From: Gammaproteobacteria bacterium
Lineage (GTDB): Bacteria > Pseudomonadota > Gammaproteobacteria > Pseudomonadales > Pseudohongiellaceae
Direction: 5' to 3'
Assembly (NCBI GenBank): GCA_947457195.1
Contig: CANGUU010000002.1
Location: 53,047-117,046 of the forward strand
Length of the DNA: 64,000 nt
The notes under the pieces were generated by a model. That model ran no database searches. It was given only the letters and a program-made list of their open reading frames with translations, and had not been told where the DNA came from. The translations under genes were made by a program, and so were the position numbers. Below, piece by piece: positions 35,541 to 44,634 of the stretch. Each line of letters starts with the position of its first letter. Positions within the stretch are counted from its first letter, which is position 1.

Positions 35541-36647
35541 GTGGAAAGCCGTCACTGCCGCCAGGGGCTCTACTGCGCTCTTCCATACGCACTTTGGCCG
35601 TCTGTCTGCCGGGCGATATTGCTCCTGCTGCTTTGGTCGCTGGCGGGCTGCCAGAGCCTCGGTTACTACGGTCAGGCCGTACAGGGGCAGTGGCAGTTGC
35701 TGCAGCAGCGCCAGTCGCTCACCCGTTTGCTGCAAGATCCAGCACTGCCTCAGCAGCGGCGTCGTGAGCTGGAGCTCGTCCGGCAGGTGCGGGCATTCGC
35801 CCGCACCGAGCTCGGTCTCGACGTGTCTGGCCAGTACGACAGCTTCGTGGAGCTCGAGCGCCCCTTCGTGGTCTGGAATGTGCTCGCGGCGCCGGAGTTT
35901 TCGCTGCAGCCGCGCCGCTGGTGCTTCCCCGTCGCCGGTTGCGTAAGCTACCGGGGCTATTTCCGCGAAGTGGCTGCCAGGCGCTATGCGGCCGCTCTGG
36001 CAACGCAGGGTCTCGATACCTACGTCGGTGGAGTGACGGCCTACTCCACGCTCGGCTGGTTCGATGATCCCGTACTGAGTTCCATGCTGCGGCGCGAGCA
36101 GCTGGAGCTGGTCGCCGTGCTCATCCACGAGCTGGCGCATGCCGAGCTCTATATCGCAGGTGACACAGACTTCAACGAAAGCTTTGCCACCACCGTCGAA
36201 CTGGAGGGACTGCGGCGCTGGCTGGAGCAGCGCGTCCCCATGCAGGAGCGGGCGACAGCCCAGCACAGTGCCCGACAGGCCCGCGAACGACAGGCGCAAT
36301 TCGTGGGCCTGGTCGAGGCCGCAGCGGCCGATCTCGAGCAGCTGTACCACGCCAGTGGCAGCGAGGCGCTGCTGCGAGAACAGAAACGGCAGCGCCAGCA
36401 GCGCTTGCGTGCAGACTACCAGGCCCTCAGGGCGAGTTGGGGGGGCTACAGCGGTTATGACGCCTGGTTCGATGGACCACTCAACAACGCGCAGCTCGGC
36501 TCGGTCCGCTCGTACCATGCGCTGGTGCCGGATCTGCAGGCCTTGCTCGACAGCCTGCACGGTGATTTGCCGGCCTTTTACCAAGCAGCGCGCCGCCTCA
36601 AGCCCCTGTCACCCGGCGAACGGCGTGCCCGGCTGCAAGCACGTTGA
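35541..36647 (+). CDS. Predicted lipoprotein aminopeptidase
   Basis: The 368-residue product belongs to the predicted aminopeptidase family (COG4324-like). It has a lipoprotein signal ending LLLWSLAGC, so Cys37 should be lipidated, and a zinc-protease motif [11 protein letters not shown] with a downstream Glu in FNESFAT. The C-terminal third is charged and helical (many R/Q, coiled-coil-like). Activity is inferred from the motif; no substrate is known. The start is the GTG at 35541, immediately after the glutaminyl cyclase stop; its codons before the signal core are atypical, so a shorter N-terminus is possible. The two genes are certainly co-transcribed. Confidence 0.82.
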   Translation: MESRHCRQGLYCALPYALWPSVCRAILLLLLWSLAGCQSLGYYGQAVQGQWQLLQQRQSLTRLLQDPALPQQRRRELELVRQVRAFARTELGLDVSGQYDSFVELERPFVVWNVLAAPEFSLQPRRWCFPVAGCVSYRGYFREVAARRYAAALATQGLDTYVGGVTAYSTLGWFDDPVLSSMLRREQLELVAVLIHELAHAELYIAGDTDFNESFATTVELEGLRRWLEQRVPMQERATAQHSARQARERQAQFVGLVEAAAADLEQLYHASGSEALLREQKRQRQQRLRADYQALRASWGGYSGYDAWFDGPLNNAQLGSVRSYHALVPDLQALLDSLHGDLPAFYQAARRLKPLSPGERRARLQAR

Positions 36648-36778
36648 GCACAGAGCGGCGCGCCATACCAGTGGCGATGCTGACGGTTGCGGCAAGGTTC
36701 CACCGGTCTGCCCGGCGGCAGACCCTCTGCTGCTGCGTGCTAGAATTCCCACGTTTTTATGTGACTGGAGCGCGTTGC

Positions 36779-37966
36779 TTGATCATCAAACCCCGAGTGC
36801 GTGGTTTCCTCTGCGTGACCACCCATCCCACTGGCTGCGCACAGAACGTGCGCCAGCAAATCGACTATGTCCGGCAGAACGGTGCCGTGGTGGGCCCGAC
36901 GCGAGTACTCGTCATCGGTGCCTCGACCGGCTACGGTCTGGCCTCCCGCATCACGGCTGCCTTTGGCTGTGGAGCCGCCACCCTCGGCGTCTTCTTCGAA
37001 AAGGAGGGGGCACCCGACAAACCAGGCTCGGCAGGTTGGTACAACAGCGCCGCTTTCCACGCCGAAGCCCGGGCGGCCGGACTCTACGCGCGTAGCATCA
37101 ACGCCGACGCTTTCTCCACGGCCTGCAAGCAGAGAGTCATCGATGCCATTCGCGCCGATCTCGGGCAGGTAGATCTGGTGGTCTACAGTCTCGCAGCCCC
37201 GCGGCGTCAGCACCCGGAGACCGGCGTGGTCAACACCTCCACCCTCAAGCCGATCGGCAAGGACATCCAGCTGCGCGGCATCAACACCGACAAGGAGGTC
37301 ATCCAGGACATGACGGTGCCGGCCGCCACCGAGGACGAGATTGCCAATACCGTTGCCGTGATGGGTGGCGAGGATTGGCAATTGTGGATCGATGCCCTCG
37401 ACGCCGCCGGCGTGCTGGCGCACGGCGCCAGCACCACGGCCTACACCTACCTCGGTGCCGCACTCACCTGGGATATCTATTGGAACGGGACCATCGGCGC
37501 CGCCAAGAAGGACCTCGACCAGAAAGCACAGGCCCTGCACCGCAAACTGGCGCCGCGCGGGGGTCAGGCAAGGGTGGCAGTGCTGAAGGCCGTGGTGACG
37601 CAGGCCAGTTCTGCCATCCCGGTGATGCCGCTTTACCTGGCGCTATTGTTCAAGGTCATGAAGCAGCAGGGCACCCACGAGGGCTGCATCGAGCAGGTCT
37701 ACGGCCTGTTCCGTGACAGCCTCTACGGTTTTGCCCCCCACATCGACGACGAAGGTCGCTGGCGTGCCGATTACAAGGAGCTGGCACCGGAAGTACAGCA
37801 GGCCGTCGCCGAGCGCTGGCAACACATCACCACCGAAACCATTGGGGAGCTGTCCGACTTCGCAGGCTACAAGACCGGATTCCTCCAGCTGTTCGGTTTC
37901 GAGGTTGCCGGCGTGGACTACGCGGCGGACGTCGATCCAGTGGTCCCGATTCCGGAACTGCTCTGA
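36779..37966 (+). CDS. fabV: Trans-2-enoyl-ACP/CoA reductase FabV, TTG start
   Basis: FabV reduces enoyl-ACP in the last step of fatty acid elongation and is a triclosan-insensitive alternative to FabI. The 395-residue product begins (M)[19 protein letters not shown], as the family does, has the extended Rossmann motif [16 protein letters not shown], and the active-site Y-x8-K in [10 protein letters not shown]. The start is the TTG at 36779, with GGAG 8 bases upstream; a frame reaching back to 36644 would add 45 unrelated residues and overlap the aminopeptidase gene. A TAGAAT at 36741 may be its -10 box. Confidence 0.95.
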   Translation: MIIKPRVRGFLCVTTHPTGCAQNVRQQIDYVRQNGAVVGPTRVLVIGASTGYGLASRITAAFGCGAATLGVFFEKEGAPDKPGSAGWYNSAAFHAEARAAGLYARSINADAFSTACKQRVIDAIRADLGQVDLVVYSLAAPRRQHPETGVVNTSTLKPIGKDIQLRGINTDKEVIQDMTVPAATEDEIANTVAVMGGEDWQLWIDALDAAGVLAHGASTTAYTYLGAALTWDIYWNGTIGAAKKDLDQKAQALHRKLAPRGGQARVAVLKAVVTQASSAIPVMPLYLALLFKVMKQQGTHEGCIEQVYGLFRDSLYGFAPHIDDEGRWRADYKELAPEVQQAVAERWQHITTETIGELSDFAGYKTGFLQLFGFEVAGVDYAADVDPVVPIPELL

Positions 37967-38085
37967 CGGGGGCGGAGGTCGTTTGGCTGGACGGGCGCAG
38001 TGCTGCTGTCGCCCAGCTGCCTTAATCCAATCCTTGCGGTGTCCGGGTAAACTTTGCACGTATTTGACTGCTTACGAGTGCAGGC

Positions 38086-40191
38086 ATGCCCAGCAAACAG
38101 CCCGCCAAACCGCTGCTCCCGGCGCTCGACGATCCCGCCCTCTATCTCAATCGTGAACTTTCTCATCTGGCCTTCAACCAGCGTGTACTGGCCCAGGCCA
38201 GTGACACCAGCCATCCCCTGCTCGAGCGACTGCGCTATCTGTGCATCACCAGCAGCAATATGGACGAGTTCTTCGAGATCCGCGTGGCTGGCCTCAAGCA
38301 GCAGCAAGAGTTCGGGTCCAGCCAGCTGGGGCCGGATCAGCTGCCGGTCTTTCTGCAGCTGCGGGAAATCCACGAACGCGTCCAGAGTCTGGTGGATGCC
38401 CAGTACGCCACGCTCAATCAGGTGCTGCTGCCCGAGTTGGCCAAGGCCGGTGTGACGCTGCTGCGCCCCGGCAAATGGAAGGCCTGGCAAACGCAATGGG
38501 TCAAGCGCTACTTCAACCGTGAGCTGCTGCCGGTACTGAGTCCCATCGCCCTCGATCCTTCCCACCCTTTTCCGCGCATTCTCAACAAGAGCCTGAATTT
38601 CCTGGTGTCGCTGGAAGGCAACGATGCCTTCGGACGCAAGAGTCCCGTCGCCATCGTGCAGGCGCCTCGCTCACTGCCGCGGGTAATCGTGCTGCCGAAC
38701 AAGGAAGGCAGCAGCCGAGGCACGACGCTGATGCTGCTGTCGACCATCATCCAGGCCAACATGCAGGATCTCTTCCAGGGCATGAAGGTCACTGGCTGCT
38801 ATCAGTTCCGCGTGACCCGCAACAGCGACCTGTATGTAGACGACGAGGAGGTCAAGGATCTGCTGGAGGCCCTGCAAGGTGAGCTGCAGTCCCGCCGCTA
38901 CGGCGATGCTGTGCGGCTGGAAGTGTCCCAGGACTGCCCGCCGCAGCTGGTGCAGTTCCTGCAGCAGGAATTTGAGCTGACGCCGGAGGACCTCTACCGC
39001 TGCCAGGGACCGGTCAATCTGGCGCGACTGATGCAGATCCACGAACTCGTCCAGCGTCCGGGCCTGAAATTCGCGCCCTTCGAGCCGGCCCGGCCGCCGG
39101 GCCTGGCAGTCGACAACGACGCCTTTGCGGCGATACGCGCCGGCGATGTGCTGCTGCACCATCCGTTTCAGTCCTTCGTCCCGGTCATCGATTTCCTGCA
39201 GCAGGCCGCGCGCGATCCTGCTGTGCTGGCCATCAAGCAGACGCTGTATCGGACCGGTTCCGATTCCCCGGTGGTGGCAGCGCTGATCGCGGCAGCGCGC
39301 AACGGCAAGGAAGTCACGGTGGTGATCGAACTGATGGCTCGCTTCGACGAAGCCGCCAACATCGACCTCGCCAACAAACTGCAGGAGGCCGGTGCCCACG
39401 TGGTCTATGGTGCGGTAGGACACAAGACCCACAGCAAGATGATCCTGATCGTGCGACGGGAAGGTCGGCAGCTGCGCCGCTATGCCCACCTTGGCACCGG
39501 TAACTACCACCCACGCACCACCAGCGCTTACACCGACTTCGGCCTGTTTACCTGCGATCCGGTACTGTGCACCGACGTGCAGAAAGTCTTCCACATGCTC
39601 ACGGCGCCAGGCACGCTCGGCAAGCTGCAGAAAATCCTGCAGTCACCGTTTGTCCTGCACCGGCGCATGCTGGCGCTGATCGCCGCCGAAACCGAAGCCG
39701 CGCGTGCTGGCCGACCAGCGCGCATCATGGCCAAGATGAACGCACTGGTGGATGTGAGGGTCATCCAGGCCCTCTATGCGGCCTCGCAGGCCGGTGTGCA
39801 GATCGAGCTGATCGTGCGCGGTGTGTGTTCGCTGCGGCCCGGCATCAAAGGGGTATCCGACAACATCCGGGTACGCTCCATCGTGGGTCGCTTTCTCGAA
39901 CACTCCCGCATCTACTACTTCTACAATGCAGGCAATCCGCTGGTGTTTCTGTCGAGTGCCGACTGGATGCAGCGCAATTTTTTCAAGCGGGTGGAAACCT
40001 GCTTCCCGGTGGAGGATCCGGCGCTGCGGCAGCGGGTGATCGACGAGGGCCTGCTCTGCTACCTGCGCGACAACCAGCGGGCCTGGCAGCTGCGCGCAGA
40101 TGGCAGCTATGTGCGCATGCCGTCAGGCCGCGCCAAGCCGCGCGATGCGCAGCAGGAGTTACTGCTGCAGCTTGCCTCCCACGCTACCTGA
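38086..40191 (+). CDS. ppk: Polyphosphate kinase 1
   Basis: Ppk1 reversibly polymerises the ATP gamma-phosphate into inorganic polyphosphate. The 701-residue product begins with the N domain (LYLNRELSHLAFNQRVLAQA) and has the two phospholipase D-like catalytic domains: GHKTHSKMILIVRR holds the autophosphorylated His, HLGTGNYHPRTTSAYTDFGL follows, and LRPGIKGVSDNIRVRSIVGR lies in the C2 domain. The length is normal. It is tail to tail with ppx, overlapping by 8 bases, which differs from E. coli where ppk-ppx are one operon. Confidence 0.97.
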   Translation: MPSKQPAKPLLPALDDPALYLNRELSHLAFNQRVLAQASDTSHPLLERLRYLCITSSNMDEFFEIRVAGLKQQQEFGSSQLGPDQLPVFLQLREIHERVQSLVDAQYATLNQVLLPELAKAGVTLLRPGKWKAWQTQWVKRYFNRELLPVLSPIALDPSHPFPRILNKSLNFLVSLEGNDAFGRKSPVAIVQAPRSLPRVIVLPNKEGSSRGTTLMLLSTIIQANMQDLFQGMKVTGCYQFRVTRNSDLYVDDEEVKDLLEALQGELQSRRYGDAVRLEVSQDCPPQLVQFLQQEFELTPEDLYRCQGPVNLARLMQIHELVQRPGLKFAPFEPARPPGLAVDNDAFAAIRAGDVLLHHPFQSFVPVIDFLQQAARDPAVLAIKQTLYRTGSDSPVVAALIAAARNGKEVTVVIELMARFDEAANIDLANKLQEAGAHVVYGAVGHKTHSKMILIVRREGRQLRRYAHLGTGNYHPRTTSAYTDFGLFTCDPVLCTDVQKVFHMLTAPGTLGKLQKILQSPFVLHRRMLALIAAETEAARAGRPARIMAKMNALVDVRVIQALYAASQAGVQIELIVRGVCSLRPGIKGVSDNIRVRSIVGRFLEHSRIYYFYNAGNPLVFLSSADWMQRNFFKRVETCFPVEDPALRQRVIDEGLLCYLRDNQRAWQLRADGSYVRMPSGRAKPRDAQQELLLQLASHAT

Positions 40192-41680
40192 CCTTGAGCC
40201 GCAGACCCACCGCCTTCAGATAGTCGGCCTCGGAGGCCAGATCGGCCTGCGTGAGCGCGTGTTGCTCCAGCCACTGCTCCGGGAAGCGCAGTTTCACCTG
40301 ATCCCCGTCCACACTCAGCTGGATGTCCGGTAGTGGACTCTCGTCGCGTCGGCGGTGCAGCACCACGGCGAGACGGAGCAGCACGCAAAGCCTGAGCAAG
40401 CGCACATTGGTTTCGTCGTCGAAGGACTGCAGTTCCTGCGGGGCCACCTTGCGGCGATGGCAGCGCACCAGCGCTGCAAGCCGTCGCTGCTCTCCGCGGG
40501 CAAACCCGGGCAGATCCATGTTGGCCAGCAGATAGGCGCCATGCTTGTGGTACTGGCTGTGGGAGACCCCCATGCCGACTTCGTGCAATAGGCAGGCCCA
40601 GCGCAGCAGGCGGAGTCCTTCGTCGCCCCCGACGTCCCAATCACGAGCCACCTGACGCAGCAGCAGCTCGCTGGTGGCTGCGATCCGCTGCGCCTGGGCG
40701 GCATCGACGTGCAGGCGCTGGATCAGCCCCTGCACAGTGCGTTCACGTGTGTCCTCGGCATGCAGGCGGCCGAGCGACTCGAACAGCAGACCCTCACGCA
40801 GGGCGCTGTCCGACACCCGCATACGGTCGATTTCCAGCTCGGTGAATATCGCCAGCAGAATGGCTAGCCCGCCGGCGAACACCGGCCGACGGTCACTGGA
40901 AAGCTGCTGAAACTCAGGAATATTGCAGGTGCCGCGCTCGATCAGCAGATCACGTAGTTGCTGCAGGCCCCACAGCTGGATGCCGTCCTTGATGAGCCCG
41001 AACTCCCGCAGGATATCGACCACCGACAGGATGGTGCCGGAAGAGCCGATCACCGACTGCCAGCCAGTCTTGCGAAAAGCCCTGCGGATCAACTCCACTT
41101 CCTGCAATGCCGCGATCTCGGCGCGACGCATGCGCTCCTTGGTGATGCGCTCATCGGGAAAGAAACGCACGCTCATGCTCACGCAGCCCATGTGCAGGCT
41201 TTCCAGCATGAGCGGCTCGAAGCGCCTCCCAAGAATGAACTCGGTACTGCCCCCGCCGATGTCGATGACGAGCCGCGTATCGCTGTCGTCCTCGAGGTCG
41301 TGCGAAACACCGAGGTAGATCAGTCGAGCCTCTTCGTAACCAGAAATCACGTCGATCGGGTGACCGAGTGCCCGCGTAGCGCGACGCAGGAACACGGCAC
41401 TGTTGCGGGCCTGCCGCATGGTGTTGGTACCCACCGCGCGCACCGAGCCTGCCGGCAGCGAGCGCACGCGCTCGCCGAACCGCGCGAGGCACTCGACCGC
41501 CTTGTCCATGGCTGCGTCGGTGAGGTTGCCCTGCTCGTCGAGCCCGGAAGCCAGCTTGGTTGGCTCGCGCATGCGGTCGATCACCCGGAAGCTGTGTTCC
41601 TGGGCTTCTGCCACCAGCAGGTGAAAACTATTGGAGCCGAGGTCAACGGCGGCCAGCGTCGAAAAAGCAGGTTTCTTCAT
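40184..41680 (-). CDS. ppx: Exopolyphosphatase
   Basis: Ppx removes terminal phosphate from polyphosphate and, in the GppA sense, pppGpp. The 498-residue product has the sugar-kinase fold with AAVDLGSNSFHLLVAE, GYEEARLIYLGV, IDIGGGSTEFILG and IGSSGT, then a C-terminal HD-like domain (LHEVGMGVSHSQYHKHGAYL). The ATG at 41680 gives the family N-terminus; an open stretch to 41902 upstream looks non-coding and holds a terminator. There is no strong ribosome-binding site. It converges on ppk, so the making and breaking of polyphosphate are independently transcribed. Confidence 0.95.
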   Translation of the reverse strand: MKKPAFSTLAAVDLGSNSFHLLVAEAQEHSFRVIDRMREPTKLASGLDEQGNLTDAAMDKAVECLARFGERVRSLPAGSVRAVGTNTMRQARNSAVFLRRATRALGHPIDVISGYEEARLIYLGVSHDLEDDSDTRLVIDIGGGSTEFILGRRFEPLMLESLHMGCVSMSVRFFPDERITKERMRRAEIAALQEVELIRRAFRKTGWQSVIGSSGTILSVVDILREFGLIKDGIQLWGLQQLRDLLIERGTCNIPEFQQLSSDRRPVFAGGLAILLAIFTELEIDRMRVSDSALREGLLFESLGRLHAEDTRERTVQGLIQRLHVDAAQAQRIAATSELLLRQVARDWDVGGDEGLRLLRWACLLHEVGMGVSHSQYHKHGAYLLANMDLPGFARGEQRRLAALVRCHRRKVAPQELQSFDDETNVRLLRLCVLLRLAVVLHRRRDESPLPDIQLSVDGDQVKLRFPEQWLEQHALTQADLASEADYLKAVGLRLKVR

Positions 41681-42017
41681 GAGAGACGGAGAGCGGAACA
41701 GCGGGTCTGACAATGGGGGCAGATGGTACCTGACCGTCTTGAGGAGCTGAAGCTGACGGCGGAGTGCGGGGCAAAATAAACCCCTTGCTGCGGCGGAAAA
41801 AAAGCGAGCCGGGCAAGCCGGCTCGTGAAGCAAGGGGAGTGCGCAGTCTCGGTGCATCACGAAGGATCGCGAGAAAGACGCGATGAAATTTCGATAAATC
41901 ACCCACGTGCTGGCGGGCGAGGTCCTTGATTAATCGTTCGCACGACCGCCGTTTATCTGTGACTCACCAAGCGCTCCCAGAATGCCACTGTGCGGTCGTC
42001 CAAGCGGAGGTACGACA
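41681..42017. other. 337-base divergent region before ppx
   Basis: No protein-coding gene is supported here. It holds the ribosome-binding site (GGAGGT) of the plus-strand phosphoesterase gene, a minus-strand terminator at 41797-41825, and GGGG / CCCC arms (41768-41771, 41781-41784) around an A/T-rich loop closer to ppx. The stretch 41826 to about 41990 on the minus strand could encode a small RNA. Confidence 0.5.
41797..41825 (-). terminator. Minus-strand Rho-independent terminator upstream of ppx
   Basis: Read on the minus strand, CGAGCCGG / CCGGCTCG with a five-base loop is followed, after one C, by seven T. It lies 117 bases upstream of the ppx start and has no annotated gene in front of it. 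It ends a short transcript or attenuates ppx. Confidence 0.85.
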
Positions 42018-42845
42018 ATGGGTGGCAAGAAAATCTGGCCGGCAATATGGATCTCTGATGTCCATCTCGGTACGCGGGGGTGCAAGGCAGCCCAATTGCA
42101 TGCATTCCTCAAAGCGCATCCGTGTCGGAAGCTGTATCTGGTCGGTGACATCATCGATGGCTGGCGCATTGCCACGACCAAGTGGTACTGGCCGGGTGAG
42201 CACAACAAGGTGGTACGACAAGTCCTGCGCAAGTCGGAGAAGGACGGCACGGCGGTGTTCTATGTCACCGGCAATCACGACGAGTTTCTGCGCGACTACA
42301 TCGCAGAGCATCAGTTCCGCATGGGCAATATCCAGGTTGTCAACGAGGTGTACCACACCACGGCCAAGGGCGAGCGCCTCTGGGTGATACACGGAGACGC
42401 CTATGACGGCATCACCCGGCACCATCGCTGGGTGGCCTTGCTTGGTGACTGCGGCTACAACTTTCTGCTGTGGTCCAACCGTTGGTTCAACCAGGCGCGC
42501 CGTCTGCTGAAGATGCCGTACTGGAGTTTGTCTGGTGCAATCAAGCACAAGGTGAAGTCCGCAGTAAATTTCATCTTCGAGTTCGAGCATACCCTGGCCC
42601 GGGAAGCGGCCCGTCGCGAAGTCGATGGGGTGATCTGCGGCCACATCCACCACGCCGAGAAGAAATGGATCGACAACATCCACTACTACAACTGCGGCGA
42701 CTGGGTGGAGAGTTGCACGGCACTTGCAGAAGACGATGACGGAGAGATCCACATACTGCACTGGCTGGACCAGCAGGGGGACAACGTGGTGCAGCTGGAA
42801 GAGCACCGCGGCAGACCGGCGCTCGGCAGTTTTATCGCGAATTAA
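42018..42845 (+). CDS. LpxH-like UDP-2,3-diacylglucosamine diphosphatase family phosphoesterase
   Basis: The 275-residue product is a calcineurin-type metallophosphoesterase of the LpxH/YbbF group. The metal sites are in WISDVHLGT, LVGDIIDGW, TGNHDEF, IHGDAYD and GHIHHAE. LpxH cleaves UDP-diacylglucosamine to lipid X in lipid A synthesis, but this protein is longer than LpxH (about 240) and sits with acyl- and glycosyltransferase genes, so another lipid pyrophosphate may be the substrate. GGAGGT is 7 bases before the ATG at 42018. The acyltransferase gene begins 34 bases downstream on the same strand. Confidence 0.83.
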   Translation: MGGKKIWPAIWISDVHLGTRGCKAAQLHAFLKAHPCRKLYLVGDIIDGWRIATTKWYWPGEHNKVVRQVLRKSEKDGTAVFYVTGNHDEFLRDYIAEHQFRMGNIQVVNEVYHTTAKGERLWVIHGDAYDGITRHHRWVALLGDCGYNFLLWSNRWFNQARRLLKMPYWSLSGAIKHKVKSAVNFIFEFEHTLAREAARREVDGVICGHIHHAEKKWIDNIHYYNCGDWVESCTALAEDDDGEIHILHWLDQQGDNVVQLEEHRGRPALGSFIAN

Positions 42846-42879
42846 TCGCCAATTTATCCGGCGAGTTGAGCAGGCGCTC

Positions 42880-44634
42880 ATGCTGCAGGGGCGCAGTATC
42901 AACCCCGTGGAGCAGCAAATGATCAATGTCGAAGCAGCACTCACTGAAAAATTCCCGGGATTTGGCAGCACCCCTTCGCTGCTGCGTCGGCCAGCCATGG
43001 CCTGGCTGAGGCGGATCATTCATGAATCCGAGATCAACAGTTTCCTTGCCAACAACCGGGATGTCTGCGGCCTGGAATGGATCGACCGGGTGTTCGATCA
43101 TCTGAATTTCAGCTACGCCGTCAGTGCCCGCGAGCGCGCCAACATTCCGGCCACTGGCAGTGTTGTGCTTTTTGCCAACCATCCGATCGGATCGCTCGAC
43201 GGTCTGGCTCTGCTGCGTCTCGTTGGAGAGATTCGGCGGGATGTGAGAATCGTTGCCAACGATTTGCTGCAGCAGTTCGCCCCCATGCAGTCGCTGCTGA
43301 TCCCTGTCGATACATTCGGGGGTGGCAGTGCGGTGCGTGGGTACCGACGCGTGCTCGATGCCCTCGAGGCTGGTCAGGCGGTCATCGTGTTCCCGGCGGG
43401 TGAAGTGTCGCGTGCTGGACCGCTCGGCGTGCGGGACAGCCACTGGCGGCCGGGCTTTATGCACTTCGCTCGCAAGAGTGGAGCGCCCTTGCTACCCGTA
43501 TTGGTGAAGGCCCGCAACTCGCTGGTGTTCTACGGTGCCTCACTGCTCTTCAAGCCCCTGGGCACGATGCTGCTCTCGAACGAGATGTTCCGACAGCAGT
43601 CGAGGGTGATTTCGTTTCGCGTGGGAGAGCCGATTCCCGCCAGGCGACTGTATTCGGACGGTCTGAAGGACCGCACGCTGGTGCAAAGGCTGCGTTCACA
43701 TCTCTACAAGCTGGATCGTCCTTATCCGACCCCTTCCTTCGAGACTGAACGGACGATAGCGCACCCCGAGGACCGCCAGTTGTTGCAGCAGGAACTGCGG
43801 CAAGGTCAGGTTCTCGGTGAGACCCGCGATAACAACAGCATCATACTCATGGACTGGACGCCGAACTCCGCTGTCATTCGTGAGATCGGCCGGCTGCGTG
43901 AAGTGGCCTTTCGCCAGGTCGGTGAGGGCACAGGCAAGCGCCGTGACCTCGACCGCTTTGATCAGCACTATCAGCACCTCGTTTTGTGGGACCGCGAAGC
44001 CCTCGAGATCGCCGGGGCGTATCGCATCGCCGAAGGTGCGGCGGTGCTGCGCATGCTCGGTGAGGCTGGCCTCTATACGAGCACTCTCTACCAATACCGA
44101 CCGGAGTTCCGGCCCTACCTGGAGCAGGGCATCGAACTGGGACGCAGCTTCGTCAATCCGCGCTACTGGGGCAAGGCCAGTCTCGACTATCTCTGGCAGG
44201 GACTGGGGGCCTATCTCGCGCGTCGGCCGGGGGTGCGCTTCCTGTTCGGGCCGGTTTCTGTCAGTGCTGATTATCCGAGGCCGCTGGTTGAGGAACTGGT
44301 GTTCTATTTCTCGACATACCACGGCAGCGAGCAGGCGCTGGTGGTGGCCAACCAGCGCTTTGATTTGCTGCCGCCGCGCTTGGCTGAGCTCAAGCAGCGC
44401 TACGAGGGGCTCGACCGCGAGACTGGTCTGACCGTGCTGCAGAGCAGTTTCCATGTCGAGGGGTTGCGCATTCCCGTGCTCTTCAAGCAGTACGCGGCGC
44501 TGTTCGAGGCGGGCGGCTTCAAGACACTTGCGTTCAGCATCGACCCTGATTTCGCCGACTGCATCGATGGATTGTGTCTTGCCGAACTGGCCCTGCTGAA
44601 GCCAGCCAAGCGCCAGCGCTACATCGACAAGTAG
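42880..44634 (+). CDS. Two-domain acyltransferase, OlsF-like (LPLAT + GNAT)
   Basis: The 584-residue product joins two acyltransferases. Residues about 60-280 are a PlsC-type lysophospholipid acyltransferase: FANHPIGSLDG is the N-H-x4-D block with Pro inside, and VIFPAGEVSR is block III. Residues about 320-520 are a GNAT/OlsB-like acyl-ACP N-acyltransferase (RLREVAFRQVGEGTG, QHLVLWD, IAGAYRIAEG, YDLLW-like YLWQGLGAYL). This arrangement matches OlsF, which makes ornithine lipids alone. The amino acid or polyamine acceptor is not visible. The start ATG at 42880 has a weak AGG; sequence before it looks non-coding. It converges with the glycosyltransferase gene, with stops on adjacent bases. Confidence 0.82.
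   Translation: MLQGRSINPVEQQMINVEAALTEKFPGFGSTPSLLRRPAMAWLRRIIHESEINSFLANNRDVCGLEWIDRVFDHLNFSYAVSARERANIPATGSVVLFANHPIGSLDGLALLRLVGEIRRDVRIVANDLLQQFAPMQSLLIPVDTFGGGSAVRGYRRVLDALEAGQAVIVFPAGEVSRAGPLGVRDSHWRPGFMHFARKSGAPLLPVLVKARNSLVFYGASLLFKPLGTMLLSNEMFRQQSRVISFRVGEPIPARRLYSDGLKDRTLVQRLRSHLYKLDRPYPTPSFETERTIAHPEDRQLLQQELRQGQVLGETRDNNSIILMDWTPNSAVIREIGRLREVAFRQVGEGTGKRRDLDRFDQHYQHLVLWDREALEIAGAYRIAEGAAVLRMLGEAGLYTSTLYQYRPEFRPYLEQGIELGRSFVNPRYWGKASLDYLWQGLGAYLARRPGVRFLFGPVSVSADYPRPLVEELVFYFSTYHGSEQALVVANQRFDLLPPRLAELKQRYEGLDRETGLTVLQSSFHVEGLRIPVLFKQYAALFEAGGFKTLAFSIDPDFADCIDGLCLAELALLKPAKRQRYIDK

Noticed and set aside
41681..41902. An N-terminal extension of ppx
   Set aside because: It would place a strong terminator inside the gene and adds 74 residues absent from the family.
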